Part shown: one piece after another, positions 1 to 8,079 of the stretch
Layout of the letters: each line of letters starts with the position of its first letter
Position numbering within the stretch: the first letter of the stretch is position 1
The notes under the pieces: model-generated
The model's input: the letters and a program-made list of their open reading frames with translations, nothing else
What the model was told of the DNA's origin: nothing
Database searches by the model: none
Made by a program: the position numbers and the translations under genes
Source: G963663495 sp963663495
GTDB lineage: Bacteria; Bacteroidota; Rhodothermia; Rhodothermales; Bin80
Length of the DNA stretch: 64,000 nucleotides
Reading direction: 5' to 3'
Assembly (NCBI GenBank): GCA_963663495.1
Contig: OY760427.1
Coordinates: 5,022,001 to 5,086,000, forward strand

Positions 1-418
1 TGGCCTCCACTCCCAAGCGCCCTTGGGCCAGAGCTGCGAATTCCACGAACCCGTTAAATAGCGTCATGCTAGTACCCCCGGAGAGGCCCACGCGAGAGCT
101 CGAATAATTCACTAGCTCACCGGTCACCTGATCAAAGTTCAGCCCCCAGAAGCGGGATGTACCGGTAGACATATTGAGGCTCGGTAGAAGGGCAGTCTTA
201 AGGTTTCGGAGCTCTACTTCCTGCAAACGCACACTGTTGGCCGTTCGCTTGAGCTGAACGTTATGGTCCAATGCAATACGGACGGCGTCATCAAATGTGA
301 TCACCTGCGGCTGCTGGGCGGCCAACAGACCGGGCAGCATCAACACGGCAGCGGCGAACGCCGCTAGTACCCGGGTGGCTCTGCCAACCACAATAGTGCG
401 CCTAGGACTACTGAACAT
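1..418 (-). CDS. TolC-family outer membrane efflux protein, N-terminal part
   Basis: The reading frame opens at an ATG (416-418) and runs off the left edge of the window, so only about 139 residues are seen. Residues 1-35 form a signal peptide: an Arg-rich start, a hydrophobic Ala/Leu stretch, then an AAQQ cleavage-like site. It is followed by ITFDDAVRIALDHN, the usual opening of TolC/OEP proteins, where the first periplasmic helix begins, and then by the helix ending LLPSLN. TolC-family proteins form trimeric outer membrane channels for efflux pumps or type I secretion. The partner membrane-fusion and pump genes would lie outside the window. Family assignment rests on the N-terminal pattern only; the substrate cannot be told. 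Confidence 0.8.
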   Translation of the reverse strand, partial: MFSSPRRTIVVGRATRVLAAFAAAVLMLPGLLAAQQPQVITFDDAVRIALDHNVQLKRTANSVRLQEVELRNLKTALLPSLNMSTGTSRFWGLNFDQVTGELVNYSSSRVGLSGGTSMTLFNGFVEFAALAQGRLGVEA

Positions 419-556
419 GTTGTTCGTACCAATTTGCCGATAAGTTGCGCGCGACATCATTACAGAATCCATTACGGACATTCCCGCGCAGGGTTACGGT
501 TTTGAATGAAGTAGGTAAAAGCTGCCACAGTTCCGCCCCTCCCCCGGAGTGGGTAA

Positions 557-1396
557 CTACGCGATGTGGGCCTTCAAATCCTCCCTGCGATGCTTCTGAC
601 GAAGCTTGCGCAGGGCTTTTTCCTTAATCTGCCGGACCCGTTCGCGCGTAAGGCCAAACCGCTGACCGATTTCCTCCAGCGTCAGCGGGTGTTCCCGTCC
701 GATGCCAAAATACAGGCGGGTGATCTCCGCCTCCCGCGGATGAAGCATGGCCAATGCCGCCTCAATGTCAATTTTTACGGACTCATCCAACAGCGGCGCA
801 TCCGGCGCAACCCCGTCGTTGCTCGGAAGGACATCAAGCAAGCTGTTATCGTCATCATCGTCGAACGGCGCATCCATGGAAAGATGACGCCCCGAATGCT
901 GCATCGCCTCCCGAACTTTCTCTACATCAATTTCCAGCTCATTGGCAAGCTCCTCCAAATTCGGGAGTCGTTCATGGCGCTGGGCCAAGCGGGCGCTCAT
1001 CTTGCGAATCTTGCTGATGGTGCCAATCCGGTTCAGCGGCAACCGCACCACACGCCCCTGCTCCGCAAGGGCCTGAAGAATCGCCTGTCGGATCCACCAT
1101 ACGGCATAGGAAATAAACTTGAAACCGCGAGTCTCGTCAAAGCGCTTGGCAGCCTTGATAAGACCATAATTGCCTTCGTTTATCAAGTCAGTCAGATGTA
1201 AACCCTGACCCTGATACTTCTTCGCAACCGACACCACAAACCGCAGATTAACGCGCGTGAGCTTAAGCAAGGCCTCTTCATCACCCTGCTTTATCCGACG
1301 GGCAAGCTCGGCTTCCTCAGTAGGGGTAACAAGATCTATCTGCCCGATTTCTTTTAAATACTGGTCGAGCATGCGCTGACGGCGCGGGACGTACAT
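557..1396 (-). CDS. rpoD: RNA polymerase primary sigma factor, RpoD/SigA type
   Basis: A 279-residue sigma-70 protein that directs RNA polymerase to housekeeping promoters. Region 1.2 spans about residues 8-40, region 2 about 45-115 (core binding near NLRFVVSVAKKY, -10 recognition and melting near KFISYAVWWIRQAI), region 3 about 125-200, and region 4.2 about 238-266 with the helix-turn-helix LTLEEIGQRFGLTRERV. It lacks the long acidic region 1.1 of proteobacterial RpoD, as is usual for Bacteroidetes primary sigma factors of 280-290 residues. An Asp run (about 179-183) sits in the region 3-4 linker. It is a single gene, reading away from the tnpB element that begins 167 bp upstream of its start. 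A group 2 sigma factor is possible but the size and sequence fit the primary one. Confidence 0.9.
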   Translation of the reverse strand: MYVPRRQRMLDQYLKEIGQIDLVTPTEEAELARRIKQGDEEALLKLTRVNLRFVVSVAKKYQGQGLHLTDLINEGNYGLIKAAKRFDETRGFKFISYAVWWIRQAILQALAEQGRVVRLPLNRIGTISKIRKMSARLAQRHERLPNLEELANELEIDVEKVREAMQHSGRHLSMDAPFDDDDDNSLLDVLPSNDGVAPDAPLLDESVKIDIEAALAMLHPREAEITRLYFGIGREHPLTLEEIGQRFGLTRERVRQIKEKALRKLRQKHRREDLKAHIA

Positions 1397-1563
1397 CTGC
1401 TACTGGGCTAAAGGTTCAACGAAGCACAAAAAACGGGAAACGAGTAACAAGGCGCAGCCGCTTATTGATCCCAACGATCACCGGCATGATTCCGGTTCGT
1501 TTTCCACAAACCATGCACGGAAGGAGGGAGAAGCGCGGTCCATACAGCCTGCCAGATTCAAAA

Positions 1564-3020
1564 GGGAGTTATATGGCTGAGTGCCACGCGTTTTCGCAGG
1601 AGTTACTTTTTGTGCTTTGGTCGTGCAGACAGGATGGCTTTCGCCAGTTTTTCATAATCGGTTCCCGCTTTTCACGAAAAACTGCAATTATTTCAAATAA
1701 CTCAACACGTAGGTACGCATGCTATATAATTGCCATATATTAGGGAGTTATATACCACAGTGCCATGCCCGAAACGGTTAGTGCATACCACAATATCACA
1801 TACAGGCTGTTGCCCGGAAGTCGGAGTAACGCCCAGCAACTTGCTGGATTAGCGGGTGCGTGTAGGTTTGTGTGGAATGCCATCCTCGCAGAGCAGAGCG
1901 AGGCGTACAAGAAAGCGAAAGAGGCTGGAGAGAAGCCGCCCTCGGTAAGCTTCTTCTCGCTGGGGAAGCGGTTCACGGAGCTGCCCCGCACGGCCGAGTG
2001 GCTACCTGAATACTCCTTTGGTGTCGTTAGATACACATTGAAATATCAAGCGGATGCATGGAAGGCATTCTTCAAGGAGGGTAAGAGAAGACCGAGATTC
2101 CATTCCAGACGTGGTAGTACGCCTTCGTTCACGATCCCGGATAACGTAAGGGTTCGGGATGGCAAGCTGTATATCCCGAAAGTGGGATATATGGCGCTCC
2201 GCAGGCGGGGAGACAACCCGTACCCTGATGGTATACCCGTCAAAGCCACTGTAAAGAAGAACGCCGGCAAAGGGTATGCTGTCATCTGCTACAGGATGGC
2301 GGCACCTGTAATAGAGGATACCGGCGGTGCTGTAGGCATTGACCGTAATTGCGGGCAGGTTGCTATGGTCTCCACAGAGGGCGATACAAGCATTATCAGA
2401 CAACCGGATACGAAGCGTCTTGATGCCAAGTTGAAGCGGCATCAGCGAAGACTGGCGAGACAGAAGAAAGGCTCCAACCGTCGTAACAGGCAGAAGCATA
2501 GAATCGCCCGCATACAGCGCAAGCGTGCTAACATCCTCAAGAATGCGAACCACCAGGTAAGTCGCAGTATTGCCAATTGCTCCTCAACGGTGATACTGGA
2601 GGACCTGAAGATCAAAGCGATGATACGTTCAGCTAAGGGGACGATGGAGAGCTTTGGCACAAACGTCAGACAGAAGTCTAGCCTCAACCGTGGAATACTG
2701 CGAACAGGTTGGGGCCAGCTGGAACAGATGCTGAGCTATAAGTGCCGCAAGGTGATAAAGGTTACCGCTGCCTATACCAGTCAGCGGTGTTCTGTGTGTG
2801 GGCACACAGAAGCGAGTAACCGTAAGACACGGAGCAAATTCACGTGTAAGTCCTGTGGCCATGCGGATCATGCAGACCTGAATGCGGCTGCAAACATACT
2901 GGCCTCCGGGATTGGGGCTGCTGCACGGCGAGGGGCGTTCGGGTTACCGACCCCTATGACCCGTGAAATTGATACAAGTGCCTCACTGCGTACAGTTGGT
3001 CACTCACGTATATAATTCCC
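1564..3020 (+). mobile_element. tnpB element copy 1 (terminal inverted repeats, composite)
   Basis: 1457 bp. It begins GGGAGTTATATGGCTGAGTG and ends GTATATAATTCCC; the two ends are inverted repeats (GGGA[G/A]TTATAT). It consists of unit A (1564-1734), which has its own inverted ends (right end ATATAATTGCC), an 8-bp spacer ATATATTA (1735-1742), and unit B (1743-3020), which again starts GGGAGTTATAT and contains tnpB. The 8-bp flanks ATTCAAAA and CATCAATA match at only 5 of 8 positions, so no convincing target-site duplication is present. A truncated oxidoreductase gene abuts the right end. No transposase other than TnpB is encoded. Confidence 0.85.
1765..3015 (+). CDS. tnpB: TnpB-type RNA-guided nuclease homologue, copy 1 (intact)
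   Basis: A 416-residue TnpB/IS1341-type protein, a typical family length. The RuvC catalytic residues are visible: D193 in VGIDRN, E279 in VILEDLKIKAM and D371 in HADLNAAANI. A zinc ribbon lies between the last two (C342, C345, C361, C364). A basic helical region (about 215-260) precedes RuvC-II. Characterised TnpB proteins cut DNA using a guide RNA made from the transposon end; activity here is inference. The stop codon TAA lies inside the right terminal inverted repeat, so the gene fills unit B to its edge. This copy is the most divergent of the eight (for example HN at 9-10, TELPRTAEWL near 71-80, a Ser at 309 in SSLNRG), which suggests an older insertion. No TnpA is nearby. Confidence 0.9.
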   Translation: MPETVSAYHNITYRLLPGSRSNAQQLAGLAGACRFVWNAILAEQSEAYKKAKEAGEKPPSVSFFSLGKRFTELPRTAEWLPEYSFGVVRYTLKYQADAWKAFFKEGKRRPRFHSRRGSTPSFTIPDNVRVRDGKLYIPKVGYMALRRRGDNPYPDGIPVKATVKKNAGKGYAVICYRMAAPVIEDTGGAVGIDRNCGQVAMVSTEGDTSIIRQPDTKRLDAKLKRHQRRLARQKKGSNRRNRQKHRIARIQRKRANILKNANHQVSRSIANCSSTVILEDLKIKAMIRSAKGTMESFGTNVRQKSSLNRGILRTGWGQLEQMLSYKCRKVIKVTAAYTSQRCSVCGHTEASNRKTRSKFTCKSCGHADHADLNAAANILASGIGAAARRGAFGLPTPMTREIDTSASLRTVGHSRI

Positions 3021-3520
3021 CATCAATAAACATACGCCCGCGGTACCGAGAACCATCCAGCGTAGTGATGGCTACCTGGCTACCATCTGCGTTCCTGCCA
3101 TTTCCACACCATCCTCACGATTAAGCCACTGGTCGCGGTGCACCTCCACGCGTTCCTCCGCCAACATGGCCTCCAGGATATTTTCCGCCACATGCGGTGT
3201 AAACACCCACATGGCATCCGCCGCAGGATCGTAGCGCTCAAAGGACGCCGCGGACTCCTGTGTCCATGCCTCCTCCTCATCGTAATATTCCTTGACTCGT
3301 TGATAAAACTCGCGCGCCACGCCGCCGATAACAGCCTTACGTCCAGAGCCCGTCCAACCCAACCCCTGCGTTGTCATGCCTCCCGGATGCGTGTCCGGGC
3401 TAATCACGATTACGTCCAGTCCCAATCGAGTGCCCGCAATGGCCGCTGACAAAGCAGCCGATGTACCGCCATAGACTACGACATCATAGAGGGGCGCTCT
3501 GGCGACGCACGAGGACAGAA
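3021..3520 (-). pseudogene. FAD-dependent oxidoreductase, truncated and frameshifted
   Basis: The minus-strand frame encodes a lipobox-like LFLSSC start, the dinucleotide-binding segment VVVYGGTSAALSAAIAGTRLG, and PGGMTTQGLGWTGSG, which fits the FAD_oxidored (PF12831) group of secreted or lipoprotein oxidoreductases. The frame stops at 3072 because the octamer TGGCTACC is tandemly duplicated (3069-3084, plus-strand reading). Removing one octamer restores the family-like continuation TTLDGSRYRGRMFID up to the element edge. The rest of the gene (normally several hundred residues more) is absent and is not found on the other side of tnpB copy 1. No ATG start is seen; translation may have begun just after the upstream gene's stop at 3530. 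It is not functional as it stands. Confidence 0.7.
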
Positions 3521-3529
3521 AAAGCAGGC

Positions 3530-5944
3530 CTACGCGTCTACGGAGCGTTTGCGAACAATAAATAGGCCTTCCCTTCTGGAGGACAGCACGATGATGCCAC
3601 TATCAAAGTAGGGATAGCTGCTCCAGGTACCATTGAACCCCGCCTCGTCCAGCCCATACGGCGTCGTATCGAAAAACCCTACCTCAACAGGGGCCTCCGG
3701 ATCGGATATATCCAGGACGCGCAAGCCGCTGGCATTGTTTGTCTGGTACATCAGCTGTCCCTTGATGTACAAATTATGGTCGGTTGCGGATGTAGGCCCG
3801 AAGTACTCATTAACCAGTACCGGATCATCCAGATCGGACATGTCCCACACCATCGTTCGCGTTCGCTGTGCACTCCCAACCAACTCGTCTAACTCGTCGT
3901 TCTGATAGAAGTACCGATGATCTTCCGAAAGCCATCCCTGGTGCACATACGCAGCTGCCGGATAGGAGGCCGCAGAGACCCCGACAGGATGGACCTTGTC
4001 CGTGACATCCGCCACGCTTATGGCCGTTTCGTTGGCGCCAATGCAGAGCTGTTTCCCCTGATGCTCCAGGTCTGGTCCATGGTACACTACGCAATGGGCA
4101 TCGTGTGCATACCCGGTCTTGTTTCTGCCCGTGGTTGTATCGGCAAAACATCCGGCAAACGACGGCGCTTGCGGCTCACGAATATCAATCATATGGAGTC
4201 CGCCGCCGCATGTCTCGCCGCCACCCGACGCACCAACCACATACGCGAACCCGGACGCCTCGTCAATCACAATGTTGTGTGCACTGTGAATGGTATCGTA
4301 ATGCGCACTTGCTGAGAATATAACGGGAGCCTCGCCGACAGCACGAAGCTTTGTTAGGTCAAATATCTGCACGCCATGTCTTCCGGCAGCATCTGCCACG
4401 ATAAACGCGTGGTCCTTATACACTTTGATGTCCCGCCACGTACTGCCGGGCGTCCCTGCTGTACGTGGAAGTTCGCCAAGGAACTGCGGATTTCCAGGGT
4501 CGCTGACATCCACCATTGCCGTTCCTTCAAGGTGGCCAACCAGCGCATACTCCCTCCCGGTTTCCGGGTCTTTCCACCCCCAAATGTCGTTGAGGCGAAC
4601 GCCTCTTTTCAGCTTCATAGCCTTGAGAGGCAGGAATGACAGCAAGTCCACTTCGCTACATGCAAAGCCCCCCGCCATCTGGTTCTCACACTCCACCGGT
4701 GCCCCGGCGATGGCTTCCATAGTATCCTGCTCGCTGAGGAGCGTATCTCGCGCTACGGTACCGTGCTCGGCACCGCCGAGGTGCATCACTAACATTTTGC
4801 CGGCACCGTAGTCTGCCCCCGGGGCGCCCGCAAGAACCATATCGTCTGCAACCGCCAATGCGGTACCCATGCGGTCTGGCCGCGTACCCCACCGTCGCGG
4901 CAGAATGGCCTCCGGCAGGACACCGTTCTGCGGGCTTACCGTTGCCGAATACTCATGTAGCCCTGATTGGGCGGACGCAACCCAATACGCCAATCCGTCA
5001 CCGCTGACACGCACGGCAACTGACAAACCGAACCGATCCCGTTCATCCGCACCAGATACGGACGAGTGGAGATTCCAGTCCGTCAGCGGCAACGAGCAAC
5101 CCTTTTGGGATTCTTCCTCCTTGCGCACCATAAGAACATGCGCCGACCCCGTATATCGCTGATCCGAGGGCGCCCCTACCGCGAGCGTACCACCCCCGCG
5201 GCAGTACAGGTCTACAGCCGAACCGAAGCTTCCTGTCACGCCAAAATCCTCCCCGCTAACCGCCGAGTGTTTGACCCACAAGCCATCAGCGCCAGTTTCG
5301 TACATGGTTACCTCATTTGCACCCGGTGCGCCCACCGCCAAAAACACGTCAACCGTGTCCGTCCTGCGCCCGTCAGCCATTCCATCCTCTTCAGCGACGG
5401 ACAATGCAAAGCCGAACCGCTCGCCAACCTTTTCGCCCTCCAGGACCTGCACTTGCGTCCATGCCCTACCCTCGCGCCTCATAACGTAAACAGCGCCGCG
5501 CCCTGACGCCTGACCTGGGGCTCCCACAAACGCATCTTGCCGCAACACCGCTACTGCGGCACCAAAATCTGACGCTCCCTCCGGCGCAGAGATACCTGCA
5601 CCGCCTCGCCACTCTCCGTTGTGCAGAAAATACGGACGCAGTCCGCCGTCTTGTCCGACAAGCAGCGCACTGTCGGCTACCGCCAGACTACCCCCGAACC
5701 CGTCGTTCAGCGCTGCGCCGTCAAGGATGCCTGCAGGGTAATACACCCTACCACTGCCATTTTCTACCATGCGATACACATACACTCTTCCCGGACGACG
5801 AAAACTCTCCGGCTCGCCTACAAATGCCCAGTTCTCCCAAATTGCTACGGCAGCCCCGTAGGATGGCAGCAGTGGCGGCTCGTGAGCAGCCGGGATCCCG
5901 ATCCAGGCACTTGCGAGCAAAAAGGCAAAAATAATAATCGTCAT
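3530..5944 (-). CDS. secreted choice-of-anchor-B protein with FG-GAP-like N-terminal propeller
   Basis: 804 residues. Residues 1-20 are a signal peptide (MTIIIFAFLLASAWIGIPAA). Residues about 25-400 hold FG-GAP-like propeller blades: repeated phrases such as FGGSLAVADSALLVG, FGAAVAVLRQDAFVGAPG and LAVADDMVLAGAPGADYGAG. Residues about 430-800 form a choice-of-anchor-B/LVIVD propeller: DIWGWKDPETGREYALVG, WRDIKVYKDHAFIVAD, YAHDAHCVVYHGPD, HQGWLSEDHRYFYQNDE. It ends in IVRKRSVDA without a recognisable T9SS sorting domain, unlike its paralogue at 13586. Proteins of this family are exported; the function is unknown. The oxidoreductase remnant lies just downstream on the same strand and may once have been co-transcribed. 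Confidence 0.8.
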   Translation of the reverse strand: MTIIIFAFLLASAWIGIPAAHEPPLLPSYGAAVAIWENWAFVGEPESFRRPGRVYVYRMVENGSGRVYYPAGILDGAALNDGFGGSLAVADSALLVGQDGGLRPYFLHNGEWRGGAGISAPEGASDFGAAVAVLRQDAFVGAPGQASGRGAVYVMRREGRAWTQVQVLEGEKVGERFGFALSVAEEDGMADGRRTDTVDVFLAVGAPGANEVTMYETGADGLWVKHSAVSGEDFGVTGSFGSAVDLYCRGGGTLAVGAPSDQRYTGSAHVLMVRKEEESQKGCSLPLTDWNLHSSVSGADERDRFGLSVAVRVSGDGLAYWVASAQSGLHEYSATVSPQNGVLPEAILPRRWGTRPDRMGTALAVADDMVLAGAPGADYGAGKMLVMHLGGAEHGTVARDTLLSEQDTMEAIAGAPVECENQMAGGFACSEVDLLSFLPLKAMKLKRGVRLNDIWGWKDPETGREYALVGHLEGTAMVDVSDPGNPQFLGELPRTAGTPGSTWRDIKVYKDHAFIVADAAGRHGVQIFDLTKLRAVGEAPVIFSASAHYDTIHSAHNIVIDEASGFAYVVGASGGGETCGGGLHMIDIREPQAPSFAGCFADTTTGRNKTGYAHDAHCVVYHGPDLEHQGKQLCIGANETAISVADVTDKVHPVGVSAASYPAAAYVHQGWLSEDHRYFYQNDELDELVGSAQRTRTMVWDMSDLDDPVLVNEYFGPTSATDHNLYIKGQLMYQTNNASGLRVLDISDPEAPVEVGFFDTTPYGLDEAGFNGTWSSYPYFDSGIIVLSSRREGLFIVRKRSVDA

Positions 5945-5963
5945 GACCGATCGGTGGATTGGT

Positions 5964-6036
5964 GGGCCCTACGGGATTCGAACCTGTGACCTCTCGCGTG
6001 TGAGGCGAGCGCTCTAAACCACTGAGCTAAGGGCCC
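5964..6036 (-). tRNA. tRNA-Val (anticodon CAC)
   Basis: A 73-nt cloverleaf on the minus strand. The acceptor stem is GGGCCCT/AGGGCCC, the D-stem GCTC/GAGC, and the anticodon stem CTCGC/GCGAG with loop CTCACAC, giving anticodon CAC (reads GUG, Val). The T-arm is ACAGG-TTCGAAT-CCCGT, with one A-C mismatch in the T-stem. CCA is not encoded. It lies between the choice-of-anchor-B gene and the anti-sigma-like gene. Confidence 0.93.
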
Positions 6037-6043
6037 ATTACCT

Positions 6044-6481
6044 TCACGATAGCTGCTGCTGCGCTGCGTGTTCATAGGCCGGCAACGAAGTATGTCCCTC
6101 CGGACTGGACACCCAAGAGGCTCCCGCCAGCATTCCGGCTACAAGAAGGGTTACAATGATGGATCTCGCCCCTGCATAGTCTGACTTGCCGCTACTATCC
6201 TCCTGGTCCGATTCCACCATCTCCTGCTCTACACGTTTCAAAATTCTCGACTGCAGGTCGTGCGGCGCACGACACCTGTGGCTGCATAGCAGGAGGCGCG
6301 TACAGCGAAGCCTCTCTACGCGCTCGGCAAGACCGATGTCATGCTGCAGGCATTCCTCAAATGCGCCGAGCACAACACGATCCATCGTACCGTCCACGTA
6401 TTCGCACAGCAACTCGTCAAGCCATTGCGCGCCAATGGATCTGTTCGTATCCCAGCCTTGATCGCAGTATCCGTTCCTCAT
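6044..6481 (-). CDS. anti-sigma-factor-like membrane protein
   Basis: About 145 residues from the ATG at 6481 (a TTG at 6508 is an alternative start). The N-terminal 80 residues resemble the anti-sigma/zf-HC2 pattern: LDELLCEYVDGTMD, then a helix with FEECLQHDIGLAERVERLR, then PHDLQSRILKRVEQE. The classical H-x3-C-x2-C zinc motif is not cleanly present. An acidic linker is followed by one membrane segment (SIIVTLLVAGMLAGASWV) and a short tail. This layout, cytoplasmic helical domain plus a single transmembrane segment, suits a sigma-binding regulator, but no ECF sigma gene is adjacent, so the role is an inference. Confidence 0.5.
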   Translation of the reverse strand: MRNGYCDQGWDTNRSIGAQWLDELLCEYVDGTMDRVVLGAFEECLQHDIGLAERVERLRCTRLLLCSHRCRAPHDLQSRILKRVEQEMVESDQEDSSGKSDYAGARSIIVTLLVAGMLAGASWVSSPEGHTSLPAYEHAAQQQLS

Positions 6482-6569
6482 ACGCTCGCGTGCGCTACAT
6501 AATCCCAATGAACCTGGCGAGCCAATGTTTCCGGTATTCTGAAAAGGTTTACAAGGCTCCGCGACGATG

Positions 6570-7598
6570 CTACGCTGCGAACGTCATTAGGAGCCGGCGG
6601 AGCAGCAGGGTCACAACAAGCTCCGGTTGTCGGCGAGCACCGCCCTTGATCTCATAGTCCGCTGCCAAAAGCGCACCAATTGCATCCTCCACAGAACGTT
6701 TGGAGGTACGCCGCAGGGCCTGCTCGTATTCACGCAGAAAGTACGGATTAACCTTTAGCCTCTCGGCTTTCTCGTTGGGCGTCAAACGCACCCCACTGAT
6801 GTCGTGCAGTATCCATAGCCTCCGGATATATGCGTACAGCATGGTGATCATGCGTAGCGCCTCACCGCTCTTGTTGGATGCCGCCGACAGGATGTGCGCC
6901 GCGATGCGCTGCACTTCCATTGCTCGTCCCTTCCCCAAGGCGCGTTGCAACTGAAAGATGTTAAATTCGCGCGTTTGACCGCTTGCGAGGATAACATCGT
7001 CCCGGACCAGACTGGTCCTCTGCCCCGCAAACGTGCGCAGCTTCTCTATCTCGTTTACAACCGCATGCAGGGATGTCCCAACGAAGTCTGCCAGCACTGC
7101 GGCGCCATCCGGCGTTATGGAACAGTTCAGCCGGCGAAGGTACCGGCTGATAAAACCCGCAACCTCGTTACTGTATAGTGCTTTGAACTCAACGCTGCCG
7201 GCTATCCTGCTCAGCGTCGTGTAGGGCGCATTCCTCAAGGATGGCCTGCCGCTGGTGAGCAAGGCCACCACGGCGGAATGGTTGGGTTGCTTTGCATAGC
7301 GGGCAAAGAGCCTCTTGCCCTTCAGCTGCTCAAAATTACGCACAACAACGACACGCCGCGGTGCCATCATGGGGAACGACCGACAATAGGCCAATACATC
7401 CTCGGCGTCCATGTCCGGCCCGGATACAATGTCTAGGTTGAAGTCTCGCATCGAGGGATCCAGGACCGAGGAGATCAGCACCTCCTGAAGCCTATCCATA
7501 AAGAAGGGCTCGGTACCGTACCAGAAGTATAGCGGCTCGAACTGTGCCTTACGAAACGATATTACCAGATTATTGAAGGACCGCTCGGCCTTTGTCAT
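6570..7598 (-). CDS. holA: DNA polymerase III subunit delta
   Basis: 342 residues from the ATG at 7598. Delta opens the sliding clamp during loading by the DnaX clamp-loader complex. The N-terminal AAA+-like fold is seen in EPLYFWYGTEPFFMDRLQEVL, followed by FNLDIVSGPDMDAEDVLAYCRSFPMMAPRRVVVVRNFEQL, the characteristic HolA segment; the later region includes the TSLHAVVNEIEKL and NIFQLQRALG patterns. Like other delta subunits it lacks Walker motifs. The frame is open upstream to 7697, but the ATG at 7598 sits 1 nt after the stop of the DinB-like gene and matches the usual family start (few residues before LVISFRKAQ), so it is preferred. Confidence 0.85.
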   Translation of the reverse strand: MTKAERSFNNLVISFRKAQFEPLYFWYGTEPFFMDRLQEVLISSVLDPSMRDFNLDIVSGPDMDAEDVLAYCRSFPMMAPRRVVVVRNFEQLKGKRLFARYAKQPNHSAVVALLTSGRPSLRNAPYTTLSRIAGSVEFKALYSNEVAGFISRYLRRLNCSITPDGAAVLADFVGTSLHAVVNEIEKLRTFAGQRTSLVRDDVILASGQTREFNIFQLQRALGKGRAMEVQRIAAHILSAASNKSGEALRMITMLYAYIRRLWILHDISGVRLTPNEKAERLKVNPYFLREYEQALRRTSKRSVEDAIGALLAADYEIKGGARRQPELVVTLLLRRLLMTFAA

Positions 7599-7599
7599 G

Positions 7600-8079
7600 C
7601 TACAGTACCGGCTTGAGCTGTTGCGCCACCCGTCTGTGGACGGATGCCGAATGTAGCGCGGCCACATGGGCCAGACTATAAAGATTGTGCTGCGCACCCC
7701 ACAGCTCGCCGTACCGCTCCCATGCCTCCGGCGCTTCTGCCTGCAGAAGCGATACCAGCTCCAAACGTGCTTCTACCACGCGGCCCAGAACATCCGCCAT
7801 GGAGTACTCTTGCCACGACATGGCAGCCGGCTTCTCAATGTCGGGTGCAGCCCCTGTTGCGATACCGTGTCCTGCAGGGGTAAATACATCCGTGTCCCAA
7901 GTCGCAATACTGCCGTATAGCTCTTTGATGGAAAACCCTCCTTCCGCGGGCCGTGCCTCCAACACCGCTTGCGGCAATCGCACGATCAGCGGCCTCGCGG
8001 CCTCTACTTCGTCTACCGTATGCAGCAGCTGATCCAGCAGCGCTGTTCTCTTGGAAGAGAGTGCACAACTAGGCACCAT
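7600..8079 (-). CDS. DinB-like four-helix-bundle protein
   Basis: 159 residues. The pattern LLHTVDEVEAARPLIVRLPQ, then FSIKELYGSIATWDTDVF, and a C-terminal AHVAALHSASVHRRVAQQL fits the DinB/YfiT-like metal-binding helical superfamily, where His residues at the helix ends bind a metal. Some members are thiol-dependent transferases; the substrate cannot be told here. It overlaps the nuoI stop by 11 bp and ends 1 nt before holA, so the three genes are probably one transcript. The assignment rests on pattern only. Confidence 0.55.
   Translation of the reverse strand: MVPSCALSSKRTALLDQLLHTVDEVEAARPLIVRLPQAVLEARPAEGGFSIKELYGSIATWDTDVFTPAGHGIATGAAPDIEKPAAMSWQEYSMADVLGRVVEARLELVSLLQAEAPEAWERYGELWGAQHNLYSLAHVAALHSASVHRRVAQQLKPVL

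Noticed and set aside
1556..3028. Target duplication around tnpB copy 1 (ATTCAAAA versus CATCAATA)
   Set aside because: Only 5 of 8 positions match in AT-rich DNA, which is not better than expected by chance.
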